Shown here piece by piece: positions 31,473 through 43,720 of a stretch of DNA of 64,000 nucleotides. The notes beneath the pieces were generated by a model that saw only the letters and a program-made list of their open reading frames with translations, was not told the DNA's origin and did no database searches. The stretch is from Luidia sarsii (taxonomy: Eukaryota; Echinodermata; Asteroidea; Paxillosida; Luidiidae): the NCBI GenBank assembly GCA_949987565.1, contig OX465102.1, positions 15,817,812 through 15,881,811 of the forward strand, given 5' to 3'. Position numbers and translations under genes: made by a program. The first letter of the stretch is position 1. Each line of letters starts with the position of its first letter.

Positions 31473-34400
31473 GTAAGATGAGGGCTCATCTCTCACACCC
31501 GTATCCCTACCCCCCCCCCTCCGTCGGTGGGTCAGCGGTCGGTGGCTCGATGTTGCTGTCATCTTTAGACGAGGGGACTCGTTATGAAATATTTTTATCA
31601 GACACCGGGCAAGGGCAAAAGGAAGAAGTGTTCGTACACAAACCTTTTTTTCCCTAAACAGGGTCTGATTTGGATCACAAAATTAATATCAGCAGATTGT
31701 CAAAATTCAGGGCGGCCTGCCTAGCGTTTCGATCCTAGCAGGACCTTTCTCAAATTCTGCCTTCGATGAGAAAAGTCCTACTATGATCGGAACATCAGGC
31801 CCTCCTATTTTTTGACATTCCCTTTGTGGTCATTTTTAGTCAGTAGACAGTGGTCGTGGTTGATTCTGAAGAGTATAAGATGGATAAGATAAGAAGGGTT
31901 TGGATCTAGTTGACCATTGATGTTAGTGATCGATGTTCTACCCATCGTTTGCCAAAATGTTGTTGAAATATTGCCCAGTGGGTATTGTGGGTTTTTTCAC
32001 AATGTGCTATTTAAAGCCGGCTAGTAACTAAGGCAACCGAGCCCATGTCCTCCTCTCTTGGATGGCTAACCCTTATAATATTGGCGTCACATCTATTCGG
32101 GACAAATGGCGTTCGGCGGTTGCCGTCGCGTTTTCATCCGCAGAGCGTGTTTTAGCAACGGCATGAGATGCGAGCGGATGAAATGCGCACTAAGGCACTC
32201 AATCCGTCAGATAAGCGTAGTGTGTACCATGAGGACAATAATGAGCGAAGTGGTTTGCTTACATGGAACAAGACCATCGAATCGAATGTCGCTTTACCAA
32301 GGATATTTTAGACATGTAATTGTTGTGGTTGTGGATGTCGCTCTTGCTCTGGCGCTGGCTCTGGCTCTCAGGCTCTGGCTCTCAGGCTCAGGCTCTCAGG
32401 CTCTGGCTCTCAGGCTCTGGCTCTCAGGCTCTGGCTCTCAGGCTCTGGCTCTCAGGCTCTGGCTCTCTGGCTCTGGCTCTCAGGCTCTGGCTCTCAGGCT
32501 CTGGCTCTCAGGCTCTGGCTCTCAGGCTCTGGCTCTCAGGCTCTGGCTCTCAGGCTCTGGCTCTCAGGCTCTGCCTCTCAGGCTCTGGCTCTCTGGCTCT
32601 GGCTCTCAGGCTCTGGCTCTCTGGCTCTGGCTCTCAGGCTCTGGCTCTCAGGCTCTGGCTCTCAGGCTCTGGCTCTCAGGCTCTGGCTCTCAGGCTCTGG
32701 CTCTCAGGCTCTGGCTCTCAGGCTCTGGCTCTCAGGCTCTGGCTCTCAGGCTCTGGCTCTCAGGCTCTGGCTCTCAGGCTCTGGCTCTCAGGCTCTGGCT
32801 CTCAGGCTCTGGCTCTCAGGCTCTGGCTCTCTGGCTCTGGCTCTCAGGCTCTGGCTCAGTCTCAGGCTCTGGCTCTCAGGCTCTGGCTCTCAGGCTCTGC
32901 CTCTCAGGCTCTGCCTCTCAGGCTCTGCCTCTCAGGCTCTGCCTCTCAGGCTCTGCCTCTCAGGCTCTGCCTCTCAGGCTCTGGCTCTCAGGCTCTGCCT
33001 CTCAGGCTCTCAGGCTCTCAGGCTCTGCCTCTCAGGCTCTGCCTCTCAGGCTCTGGCTCTCTGGCTCTGGCTCTCAGGCTCTGGCTCTCAGGCTCAGTCT
33101 CAGGCTCTGGCTCTCAGACTTTGGCTCTCAGGCTCTGGCTCTCAGACTTTGGCTCTCAGGCTCTCAGGCTCTGCCTCTCAGGCTCTGGCTCTCAGGCTCT
33201 GGCTCTCTGGCTCTGGCTCTCTGGCTCTGGCTCTCAGGCTCTGGCTCTCAGGCTCTGGCTCTCAGGCTCTGGCTCTCTGGCTCTGGCTCTCAGGCTTAGT
33301 CTCAGGCTCTGGCTCTCAGACTTTGGCTCTCAGGCTCTGGCTCTTGTTAATTTTTGTAGCTTCTGTTGTCGTCGTCATCCTCGTTGCCCCCCCCCCCTTG
33401 CCTGCGAGTCGCTGTCATTTTTTAAGGAACCGTGTTCGGGGTTTTTTTTTTGGGGGGGCATGTAATAAATGCCGGAATGGTATGCATCGGACATTAACAT
33501 TATTTTCAAGCAATCAAAACGAACCTTTCGTAGTGAATCTGAGCCATATTTTGACATATTTATTCTGAAAAGAAATGTCAAAATATAAATATTTGATTTT
33601 ACTGTGCGCAGAACTATACACCGATATACCCCACATGTATACGTGTACACACAGACTCATTTCAGATTATTTGTCCGTGCAGGCTTTCAGCTTCCGACAG
33701 AGCACAAAAGCTAAACATCGAGATATTTTGTTTTGAAACAGTCAGTTAAAAAGACCTGCGGCCAAGCGAATAATAGATCGTGGATAATGCTATGATACTC
33801 TGGGGATATTACGCTGCGTGCATTGAAACGACGTTCAATTGTGTGTTCGTTTCCTCTTACGCAAAGGTTGTTTTTCCTCTCCCCATCTCTCTCTCTCTCT
33901 CTCTCCCTCTCTCTCTCTCTCTACTCTCTCTCTCTCCCTCTCTCTCCATATCATGGAACTGGTTGCCTGGCAACAGCGTTCAATGGTGACTACCGCCAGC
34001 TAAGCATTGCCCTTGACAACGGGAAGGTGAGTGTGTGTTGTATAGTGGCGGCCGGCATAATGATTAATGACAGTCACAGACAGCGCGTGAAGGGGGCAAA
34101 GCGTGCAGAGAACGCGAAGACAAATTCAATCCGTCTCTCTCGCTTTCCCTATTTCGCCTTCACTCCGTTTCCTCTCCACTGGAGGATGTGTGCAAACCAT
34201 GGGCTGAACAGCAGTCTACATGTACATAGACAGCAGTGTATAAAGTGAACGCAGCCCCGAATCTGTCATTGAAATGACGCAGCCATCGCGTGTTTTTATA
34301 TCGAAACAGTGTCGACGTAGCCGAGAATATTCAACAGCCATTGGAGCATTTTGCCCATGTCATTAGAAAGGCTTCATTTCCTAAAACCAATGGCATCCGT

Positions 34401-37400
34401 TTTCTCAGAGCTGATAATTATAACGCATTTATACCGTACAACAACAACCGCAACAACAACAGCAACAACACCAACACCAACACCAACAACAACAACAACA
34501 ACAACAACAGCAGCACCAACACCAACAACAACAACCGCAACAACAACGACAGCAACAACAACAACAACAACAACAACACCAGCAACAACAACACCAACAC
34601 CAACAACAACAAACGCAACAACAACAGCAACAGCAGCACCCACAACAACAACAACAACCGCAACATCAACAACAATACAATAACAACAACAACACCAACA
34701 AAACACCAACAGTAAGAACAGCAGCAGCAACAGCAGCAGCAATAACATCAGCTGCAACAACAACAACACAAAAACAACAGCAGCAACGATGGCAGCGACC
34801 TACGCACCAGGCAAGTTACATTTACATGGATTCAAAAGATGCATTGGGCTAATAATTAGTGTGCTTCGAATAGCTCCACCACGGTCGGTTTTCAGGCTTC
34901 CTGAAGGGAGCAAAGAAGCAAAACATGAATCCATAAAAGTGACGGATCTCAGTTTGTTAATGAACCCCTGAGAAATTATACTGCGCGTTTTCAGCACCGA
35001 ATACGCATTGCTATGTACACCCTGGAGAAAAGAAAGCCCCATTGCTCCGTTAAGTGGTAGCGGACCACTCTGCACGCAGGGCAAAATGACGACTACGGTC
35101 ACATTGCGCTCACAGATAACTCCATTTGCGAGCGTGAGAAGCTAGTATAGGCTAAATATAGACACACATCTGGTGGGAAGAATGAGAAGACATGAACGCA
35201 CTGAAGGTCCTTGTGAATAATCTTTACCTCATCATTTCCCTCGTGCCTTTGAATACTCAAAGCAGACCGCATTCCTGTGCTGTGAGCACTTTCGAATTCC
35301 AATTCCAATTTCTTATGAGGCAGATGCAGAAAGGAGGTTTCTACCTAAGATAAAAGGAGGTTTGAAATGAAATTCCAAAGAAAACTATTTGGGGCACGAA
35401 ATGACGTGCTCTCCACACAATACAAAGAAAAGGTCCGCAGAGGCAATGCGTAAACGAATAGGCCAAAACGACTGAATCCTTCAAGGGAAAACACATTCAA
35501 AGCCAAACTCACCTATCGCAGGTTTTATATACGTTAGTTAAAACCCCTACACAACATTGGTCGAGGTCAAAGAATAGCATGACCAGGCCCAGTTTACCGG
35601 TACATGTATTACTAGATTTATGCAAGAATATTGCAAACTGTTCACTGCCTTAAAGCCCCTACACAACATTAGTCGAGGTCAAAGAATAGCATCCATACGT
35701 TGTATGATCCAACATATGCATGAAATAGCACACCTGTGAAAATTTCAGCTCAATCCGCCGACCGAGTCTCGAGAAAATCGTGAAAACCGCTTCATTTGTT
35801 TGGCGAAAATGCAGCATTCAACGCCGTACTGTTCCGAAAAATAGTTTCGATCTCGATGAGACGTAAACTATTTCTTTTACTCTTTTTTACTCTTTTTTTA
35901 CAACATCTTAGGCAGAAATAATTCAGTGCGAGGTTTCTACTATAACCATCTTCAAACTATGCATGTAAGTTTCATGTAAATCTGTGACCATTTCTGTTTT
36001 TCGTTCTTACCAATGTTGTGTAGGGGCTTTAACTTGCTGTTTGATGTGTGTATATATATACAGTATATATAAACATATGTATATCTATATAAGGAACGTG
36101 CAAAACCCATTATCGTCTGTGAGTATAATGGTGCTGCTATATATGCATGAGGTCAGTAGCAAAATAAATGGAATACTCATCCTAAAAGTACGGGGCCGCA
36201 GTTATAGATAAGTGACTGGTAAGTGGTGTTCAGACTATAAATAATGTGAAGCATGCACGTACAATGTCAAACGAGCCACGGACCCTATTACTCTGCACGG
36301 CAGTATGATTATTAAGGACATTTTAGGATTACAATGATATGTAGAAAAGAAAAGAAAAATATATAAGATATTTTATGTATTATATATACACACGATAGAT
36401 ATAATATCTGTATAAGGCATATTATAAAAAAAAATTGTGATTAAGAAATTCGTATATGAGTCTGGGTACGCAGCTTTATGTGGCATGACAGGAAATTGAA
36501 TTTGGAATCTTTATTTGCCGAATTCCTTAGATTAACGTCCACTCGAAAAAAATTATCTTTGTTTTGGGGATTTGCCGCCTATTTTTGTGAAGCATCTATC
36601 CAGTTTACCAAATAGGCCTAGAGCCATTTCTTACAAGCCCCTAAAGCAGTTTAAGCACCGCACTGCCGGGTTATATCATATGAAACCGTTTGGTCTCAGA
36701 CTCAGGCTCCCAGGCTCTGGCTCTCAGGCTCTGGCTCTCAGGCTTAGGCTCCCAGGCTCTGGCTCTCAGGCTCTGGCTCTCAGGCTCTGGCTCTCAGGCT
36801 CTGGCTCTCAGGCTCTGGCTCTCAGGCTCTGGCTCTCAGGCTCTGGCTCTGGCTCTCAGGCTCTGCCTCTCAGGCTCTGGCTCTCAGGCTCTGGCTCTGG
36901 CTCGCAGGCTCTGGCTCTCAGGCTTAGGCTCCCAGGCTCTGGCTCTCAGGCTCTGGCTCTCAGGCTCTGGCTCTCAGGCTCTGGCTCTGGCTCTCAGGCT
37001 CTGCCTCTCAGGCTCTGGCTCTCAGGCTCTGCCTCTGGCTCTCAGGCTCTGCCTCTCAGGCTCTGGCTCTCAGGCTCTGGCTCTCAGGCTCTGCCTCTCA
37101 GGCTCTGCCTCTCAGGCTCTGCCTCTCAGGCTCTGCCTCTCAGGCTCTGCCTCTCAGGATCTGGCTCTCAGGCTCTGCCTCTCAGGCTCTGGCTCTCAGG
37201 CTCTGCCTCTCAGGATCTGGCTCTCAGGCTCTGCCTCTCAGGCTCTGCCTCTCAGGCTCTGCCTCTCAGGCTCCAGCTCTGGCTCTCAGGCTCTGGCTCT
37301 GGCTCTCAGGCTCTGCCTCTCAGGCTCTGCCTCTCAGGCTCTGCCTCTCAGGCTCTGCCTCTCAGGCTCTCAGGCTCTCAGGCTCTGCCTCTCAGGCTCT

Positions 37401-40400
37401 GCCTCTGGCTCTCAGGCTCTGCCTCTCAGGCTCTGCCTCTCAGGCTCTGCCTCTGCCTCTCAGGCTCTGCCTCTCATGCTCTGCCTCTCAGGCTCTGGCT
37501 CTCAGGCTCTGCCTCTCAGACTCTGCCTCTCAGGCTCTGCCTCTCAGGCTCTGCCTCTCAGACTCTGCCTCTCAGACTCTGCCTCTCAGGCTCTGCCTCT
37601 GCCTCTCAGGCTCTGCCTCTCAGGCTCTGCCTCTCAGGCTCTGCCTCTCAGGCTCTGCCTCTCAGGCTCTGCCTCTCAGACTCAGGCTCTGCCTCTCAGG
37701 CTCTGCCTCTCAGGCTCTGCCTCTCAGACTCAGGCTCTGCCTCTCAGGCTCTGCCTCTCAGGCTCTGCCTCTCAGGCTCTGCCTCTCAGACTCAGGCTCT
37801 GCCTCTCAGGCTCTGGCTCTCAGGCTCTGGCTCTCAGGCTCTGCCTCTCACACTCAGGCTCTGCCTCTCAGGCTCTGCCTCTCAGACTCAGGCTCTGCCT
37901 CTCAGGCTCTGGCTCTCAGGCTCTGCCTCTCAGACTCAGGCTCTGCCTCTCAGGCTCTGCCTCTCAGGCTCTGGCTCTCAGGCTCTGCCTCTCAGGCTCT
38001 GCCTCTCAGACTCAGGCTCTGCCTCTCAGGCTCTGCCTCTCAGGCTCTGGCTCTCAGGCTCTGCCTCTCAGGCTCTGCCTCTCAGACTCAGGCTCTGCCT
38101 CTCAGGCTCTCAGGCTCTGCCTCTCAGGCTCTGCCTCTCAGGCTCTGGCTCTCAGGCTCTGGCTCTCAGGCTCTGGCTCTCAGGCTCTGCCTCTGCCTCT
38201 CAGGCTCTGCCTCTCAGGCTCTGCCTCTCAGGCTCTGCCTCTCAGACTCAGGCTCTGCCTCTCAGGCTCTGGCTCTCAGGCTCTGGCTCTCAGGCTCTGG
38301 CTCTCAGGCTCTGGCTCTCAGGCTCTGGCTCTCAGGCTCTGGCTCTCAGGCTCTGCCTCTGCCTCTCAGGCTCTGCCTCTCAGGCTCTGCCTCTCAGGCT
38401 CTGGCTCTCAGGCTCTGCCTCTCAGGCTCTGGCTCTCAGGCTCTGGCTCTCAGGCTCTGGCTCTCAGGCTCTGCCTCTGCCTCTCAGGCTCTGCCTCTCA
38501 GGCTCTGCCTCTCAGGCTCTGGCTCTCAGGCTCTCGGGCGCTGTTTCCTTCAGAAACAGCGCTGGGTGTATAAGCTGAGTAATAAATAGCTCGAAATCGA
38601 CCAAGCCGTCTGCGAACTCCAGCCATGCTTTCTGCCAACTCGTGCAAATTTGCATTGCATTGCCTCCCTAGCTTCTGATTGCCTTGATGTAGGCTTTTTT
38701 ATCAATGACATTATATTCCGGAAACCTTCAAGTCATCAATAGGTAGATTCTAAACTTCCCCCCCCCCCATCTCTCTCGGCATGTGGCGTAAATAATTGCA
38801 TTCACGTGTCTATTCTGGAAGCCACTGATTTCATAACTCGGTAAGGGAGGTTATTTTGGGGAGGAGGTCGGTCGTGAAGTCGGCATTTGGCAAAAAAAGT
38901 GTGCCTTGTACGTACCGGGGCAGCGATACATAATGGCTCTAAATTAAGATGCATAGCTTCTTCATATGCGCCATAGGTCCCGCGGGAGTCTTGGGTGGAA
39001 TCTCAGCTAAACATTCCGCATTATGAAACGTCGCATGGTAAACTAACCAATAATCGGCTTACTGCTCGCTGACTTAAATGCCAAACCAATCTTTGAATCA
39101 GCCAATCCAGAGGCCTCAACTTCTCAGTCCCATTTCACTCAGAATTATGTATTTAATCCCTCAAATGACAATGGACCTTTCCCATGAAATTATGCAAATT
39201 GGACCTAGCGCATGCGCTTAACTAAATTGGTGGGCAAGCGGGCTGCCAACCAATCATAGTTTTCCACGGGCGTGCGCGCGCTCTTTCTGACTAACAGTTT
39301 GGCGTGCGGTCATTGGCTATTCAGCGTCTCCTGCGCGCGTATTTCGAAACCTGCACGCAACGCGCACTCGTTTGCCCACCAATTTAGTAAAGCGCATGCG
39401 CCAGCTCTTATTTGCATATTATATGGGAAAGATCCATTGCAATGGTGAAGGGAAAGCTCGTCAAAACATAAATACAAGCAATTACTTATATCAAACACTC
39501 GATACATTCATTAAAACACTTATCGAATACAATTCAATTCATACAAACACTCGTCCACTATAATACAATTTAAACAATTGTAATTCATAAAAAAATTATT
39601 TAAAAATTTTTTATTTCCAAGTTTTATTACAAAGTTTTATCTAAAATTGCAATAGCCACTAGCCACTAGTATAACTGTTGGTTTTGCATAGAGGGCATCT
39701 TAGACGACTCCGCGATACAAGATATTCGAACAGGGTTTTTAACACGTGAACAGTTTCACTGGATATGATCAATTTGGCTATTCAAAAATTTGATCATATC
39801 CAGTGAAACTGGTGAAAGTGTTTAAAAAGAATCCTCCTTTAGCCCTACTAGGATCAAAAAGTAAGAACCTCTACAAGTATTTTACATTTTACATTTTACA
39901 TTTTACATTTTGGGACATCTTTGGGAAGAGTAGGCCTATGTAAATCAGTCTGTGTGTAAACTTCTTTGATTGTGTATCAGGGTGTATAAGGTGTATCAGC
40001 TCCCGAATGCGCCTCGAATGATTCGTGCACATTCCTGAAGGTGTATCAGCTCCCGAATGCGCCTCGAGTAATTCGTGCACATTCCTGAAGGTGTATCAGC
40101 TCCCGAATGCGCCTCGAATGATTCGTGTACATTCCTGAAGGTGTATCAGCTCCCGAATGCGCCTCGAATGATTCGTGCGCATTCCTGAAGGTGTATCAGT
40201 TCCCGAATGCGCCTCGAATGATTCGTGCACATTCCTGAAGATGTATCAGCTCCCGACTGCGCCTCGAATGATTCGTGCACATTCCTGAAGGTGTTTCAGC
40301 TCCAGAATGCGCCTCGAATGATTCGTGCACATTCCTGAAGGTGTATCAGTTCCCGAATGCGCCTCGAATGATTCGTGCACATTCCTGAAGGTGTATCAGC

Positions 40401-42846
40401 TCCCGAATGCGCCTCGAATGATTCGTGCACATTCCTGAAGGTGTATCAGTTCCCGAATGCGCCTCGAATGATTCGTGCACATTCCTGAAGGTGTATCAGC
40501 TCCCGAATGCGCCTCGAATGATTCGTGCACATTCCTGAAGGTGTATCAGCTCCCGAATGTGCCTCGAGTAATTCGTGCACATTCCTGAAGGTGTATCACC
40601 TCCCGAGTGCGCCTCCAATGCTAGTTGGAACACAACGGGTGTAATCAGAGTATTCTTAGATTTCAGTCGAAACATTCTGACTGAACTTCGAACTATCCAA
40701 TTGTAGTGGTATCAGATAATCCGTGAAATGTTAATCATCGAAGATGTACCGTTTTCGATCACTTCATGGAGCGGTGCGATCGTTCGAACAAGGGGTTCGT
40801 TTGATGAAAAGGGTGAGCATAGGCCCTAGTTGTAATTTCGTTTCCACTGATTTTTCTCATGACACGGTAGACGGATATACAGCCGAAACTTAAGGCTGGC
40901 ATGTCATTTTCTGTGAACGTATGGAAGAAGCTATTCTTTGACCTAATTCGTACATAGTGTGCATTACCGTTTACTCATTTATATAATCTCCCGCCCCTTT
41001 CCACGTGATAGGATCCGTGCGAGATGGACAGTCGTGGTACGTCCAGCATGCACAAAGCCGCAGCCAACGGTCACCTGGCCTGCCTACAGCTTCTCTCCAA
41101 GCGAGGAGGCGAGCTGACCCTGGTCGACGTCACGGGCTACACGCCGCTACACGTTGCCGCCCGCAACGGCCATTTGAGTGAGTGCTCTAGGCGTTTCCAG
41201 CGCGGGAAAGGCCATCATTAGCTTTAGCGCTTGCTATTGGTTGGAATTCTCCGTGCATGGTGAATTATCTTGCGTTTGCACACCCACACGAGTACAACGT
41301 TAATGTGTACATGCACTGTACATAATATAGGCCTACATAATTATGTGCGATACATTATGCATTTTGGGGAAAGATCTATCTCGCTAGTTGTGTGAATTGT
41401 ACGTACCGCTGCCGAACTGTAAAGTGCGAGAATGATCAGACACACACTCATGCTTTTGCATCATGAAACATGAAACCCAACCAATAGCAAGCGTTAAAAG
41501 TTAATGATGGCCTTTACCATGCTGGGGAAGAAAATACACCACGCGGGGGTCGGTCACAACCAATACCGTAATCGGTTCGACTGTCATTCCTACGGGATTT
41601 ACCCTGGTAATCGTAGTGCAGTTTGGGGCGGCATGTAAGACTTGAAGGTTTGCATTGGTGGAAATACTAAGTGGAAGGTTTGCGGTGACACCATGTAGCA
41701 CTTCTCTTTCAAGAAGGAGCGCGGCTCTTTTCAGAATTGATTCAAGCAACGATAATAGTTGACAACGGGCAGCAGAGTACACACTGCCCGTGCCAACACG
41801 ATGAGTTACCAGCTCTGCTCAGAGCCACACCCCGTCTACGTCTCCAAATAGATGCGTTACATGGTGCGACCGCAAACCCTCCACGTGCTTGCAAGTTGCT
41901 CTAACCACGGAGCAAGGAACAGAAGGGGTTAGAATCAGAAACCCATCGCCAATGCAATGTGCACAGTCCTTTGTGCACAATGATGGCTACCGCGAATTCC
42001 CCGGTAACCAACAGACCACTACATGAGATCCATCAGTGTTCCTTGCTCCATGCTCTAACGGATCACCACCAATTTTTCCCCGTTTTCATTTGATCAGAGA
42101 CGGTGAAGTGGCTGGTGGAGGCAGGGGTGGACATCAAACTTCAGTCGAATAAGGGCAGAACGGCCAGGGACGTGGCCCACGCTCAGGGCAACTTCGAGGT
42201 GGCCAAATTCTTGAAAGAAGCAGGTGACTGGAAACATCCCAAGACCCATTCCTATAATTATTATACACACAATACCAAATTACAAACCCACATCCCAAAT
42301 TCCAAATCCAAACCTGAGACCCCCAAACCCCACCAGCTTCACCCCGCCACCCATATCCTAATCCTCTGTGCCCTACACCCAATATCCTAATCATATTATG
42401 TCCCCCCCAAACCCCACAACTATCCTAATCCTCTGTACCCCACACCCCATATCCCAATCATCTCTAACTCACACTCCAAATCCAAATCATTTGTACCCCA
42501 CACCCCTTATCCCAATCATCTGTACCCCACACCCCATATCCCAATCATCTCTAACTCACACTCCAAATCCAAATCATCTGTACCCCTCATCCCATATCCA
42601 GGGATGTGAGGTACACATCCCTGGATATGGGATGTGGGGTGCAGGGATGTGGGGTAATCTTCTCAACCCAACACCCTACACCCCACATCCAAAATCTCTC
42701 TACACCCAAACCCGAGCTCAGTCATTAATCGTATCGGTATCAACAATTTGTTTCGTTCTTTTTTCTTCTTCTTTTTTTCAGGCCGGGAAAAATTCGACTG
42801 GGAAAAAGCAGACAACTACGGCAAGCTGAATTTTGTCACAAAATAA
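31451..42846 (+). CDS. Small ankyrin-repeat protein (142 aa, complete, five exons)
   Basis: Exons 31451-31472, 33977-34026, 41012-41177, 42098-42223 and 42782-42846 join in phase (1, 0, 1, 1) into 142 residues. The protein starts MLDIHEAAFNGDYRQLSIAL and is almost all ankyrin repeat: repeat 1 about residues 3-30, repeat 2 from SSMHKAAANGHLACLQLL, repeat 3 from GYTPLHVAARNGHLKTVKWL, repeat 4 from GRTARDVAHAQGNFEVAKFL, then a short tail REKFDWEKADNYGKLNFVTK. No signal peptide or membrane helix, so a cytosolic or nuclear binding protein is expected. Ankyrin proteins bind partners rather than catalyse, and the partner is unknown. The layout recalls small vertebrate ankyrin proteins, but I do not assign an orthologue. 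Nearly 10 kb of its span is intron filled with arrays. Confidence 0.85.
31700..31850. mobile_element. Penelope-like tail, inverted pair in ankyrin intron 1
   Basis: GCCTAGCGTTTCGATCCTAG, then GATGAGAAAAGTCCTACTAT and GATCGGAACATCAGGCCCTC on the opposite arm, then a TTTTTAGTCAGTAGACAGT end block. Confidence 0.6.
32341..33344. repeat. GGCTCTCAGGCTCT array 1 (ankyrin intron 1)
   Basis: About 1.0 kb of a 12-bp unit (GGCTCTCAGGCT) with GGCTCT and GCCTCT variants. Two plus-strand frames stay open for 381 and 397 codons (Leu, Ser, Gly, Ala, Gln), which is expected of the unit and not evidence of coding. Same motif and strand as array 2. Confidence 0.95.
33880..33951. repeat. CT microsatellite before ankyrin exon 2
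   Basis: CTCTCT run with few interruptions ending about 25 bp before exon 2. Confidence 0.85.
33977..34026 (+). CDS. Ankyrin gene exon 2
   Basis: 50 bp, phase 1 to 0, acceptor CAACAG, donor GTGAGT. Encodes FNGDYRQLSIALDNGK, the two helices of the first ankyrin repeat. A CT-rich tract lies 25-90 bp upstream and may serve as an extended polypyrimidine tract. Confidence 0.8.
34438..34790. repeat. AAC trinucleotide array
   Basis: About 350 bp of AAC with CAGCAACAAC, ACCAAC and CGCAAC variants in ankyrin intron 2. It gives Asn/Thr and, on the minus strand, Val/Leu open frames that are artefacts. Confidence 0.95.
35542..36028 (-). mobile_element. TTAA-flanked element family B, one full copy plus a solo end
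   Basis: A full copy spans 35654-36028, with TTAA at 35650-35653 and 36029-36032 and the AGCCCCTACACAACATT ends. A second left end (35542 on, after TTAA at 35538) lies about 110 bp upstream. The intervening 35583-35650 is the complement of the flank at 1784-1850, so element and flank were copied together. Confidence 0.7.
36692..38535. repeat. GGCTCTCAGGCTCT array 2 (ankyrin intron 2)
   Basis: About 1.84 kb of the same 12-bp unit as array 1, with 6-bp insertions (CTCTGG, CTCTGC) and CAGACTCAGG variants making 18- and 24-bp higher-order units. Open frames of 627 and 668 codons are artefacts of the unit. It ends at a small GCGCTGTTTC / GAAACAGCGC hairpin (38549-38573). Confidence 0.95.
39169..39439. 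mobile_element. Foldback element with about 70-bp inverted ends (271 bp)
   Basis: CAATGGACCTTTCCCAT at the left and ATGGGAAAGATCCATTG at the right. Inner arms share GCGCATGCGC and CTAAATTGGTGGGCAA / TTGCCCACCAATTTAG. Non-coding, in ankyrin intron 2. Confidence 0.75.
39751..39811. repeat. Inverted repeat (hairpin)
   Basis: CAGTTTCACTGGATATGATC is mirrored by GATCATATCCAGTGAAACTG, exact 20-bp arms. Confidence 0.8.
39985..40620. repeat. 50-bp minisatellite (about 12 units)
   Basis: Unit: GGTGTATCAGCTCCCGAATG, CGCCTCGAATGATTCGTGCA, CATTCCTGAA. Units differ by single bases (GAGTA for GAATG, CAGT for CAGC). Direct repeats without unique spacers. In ankyrin intron 2, ending about 390 bp before exon 3. 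Confidence 0.95.
41012..41177 (+). CDS. Ankyrin gene exon 3
   Basis: 166 bp, phase 0 to 1, acceptor GTGATAG, donor GTGAGT. Encodes SSMHKAAANGHLACLQLLSK and GYTPLHVAARNGHL, two classical ankyrin repeats with the TPLH-type turn. Confidence 0.93.
42098..42223 (+). CDS. Ankyrin gene exon 4
   Basis: 126 bp, phase 1 to 1, acceptor TGATCAG, donor GTGACT. Encodes TVKWLVEAGVDIKLQSNKGR then TARDVAHAQGNFEVAKFLKE. Alternative AGs two bases on would shift to an early stop. Confidence 0.9.
42245..42720. repeat. CA/CC-rich low-complexity intron with a perfect hairpin
   Basis: Intron between ankyrin exons 4 and 5: repeated words such as CACCCCATATCCCAATCATC. Within it 42588-42608 and 42614-42634 are exact 21-bp inverted arms around a 5-base loop. 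Confidence 0.85.
42782..42846 (+). CDS. Ankyrin gene exon 5 (stop)
   Basis: 65 bp with a long T/C tract and TTCAG acceptor. Encodes REKFDWEKADNYGKLNFVTK and TAA at 42844-42846. The tail after the last repeat is short and charged. Confidence 0.85.
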
Positions 42847-43677
42847 GTTCTGTCGTCCGTCCCTCACGTCAAATTCGCCTAAGAAAATGTCCGCACCAAA
42901 ACGGCTCTTGGAATTGTTTTCTCCCTTTTGGGTCGAAGCGTTGTTGAACAAATGTTTTATTTCACAGCAGTAGGGAAAATTGAAAAAAAAAATGTTTCCA
43001 TACATTCAATGCCGAAATGAGCAGCTTCAGTTATGTTTTTGACATGGCCCACTGAAGACGCGTCGCCCAATTCCGAGTCATAGAGACAACCACGAAAGGG
43101 CGCTGTTGTGTTTGTCAGTGAACCATTATTACATGTATTTGTTACCCACGCTCACTGTAAATGTGTAATGCTACGTTCCAATCACGTCGTGTTTATCGTG
43201 TTCACGACCAGTATTTCCAAGTTCACGAGTGGGCTGCATTCCAATGCTACTCACCAACACCACGCCAACACGCATAGTGCGCAAGCTACGCAATGGACAC
43301 AGTGCACACAACGTGTTCACTTGTCAAAGGTATATGACACACTGACGCTACTGGTACATGGTACGTGGTGCAATCTCATGTGGACACTGAAGTGTGGAAT
43401 GATGACGTAATAGAATGCTACTGCTACGCGGCTGGTTTTCACAAACGTACGCGAGTCGGACGACTCGTACGCCGACGACTCGCATCTAATGTAATAGAAA
43501 CTATTATTAGTCCTGACATATGCGTGTAGAACAGCGTAGTAAATTCATGATTCACCTTTTCGTTCCTGGCTGCAGAAGCCGCCACCGTATGTATCGTAAT
43601 CTTACTGTAACTCATGCATGCATCGATATTGGTCAAAAGTTTGTGCCCTTTGACCTCCTGACTCCATTTCGTCGCCA

Positions 43678-43720
43678 AGTCGTGAACTGGAGGCAGGATT
43701 TCTGCCTCCAGTTCACGACT
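43678..43720. repeat. Perfect inverted repeat (19-bp arms)
   Basis: AGTCGTGAACTGGAGGCAG and its exact complement around GATTT. It lies in the gene-free gap between the convergent ankyrin and transporter genes. Confidence 0.9.

Noticed and set aside
36572..38578. Open frames of 627-668 codons (and 381-397 at 32.1-33.5 kb)
   Set aside because: Leu/Ser/Gly/Ala/Gln repeats produced by a stop-free 12-bp unit and open in more than one frame at once; the arrays sit in introns.
39985..40620. CRISPR array
   Set aside because: Contiguous 50-bp units without unique spacers in an animal genome; a minisatellite.
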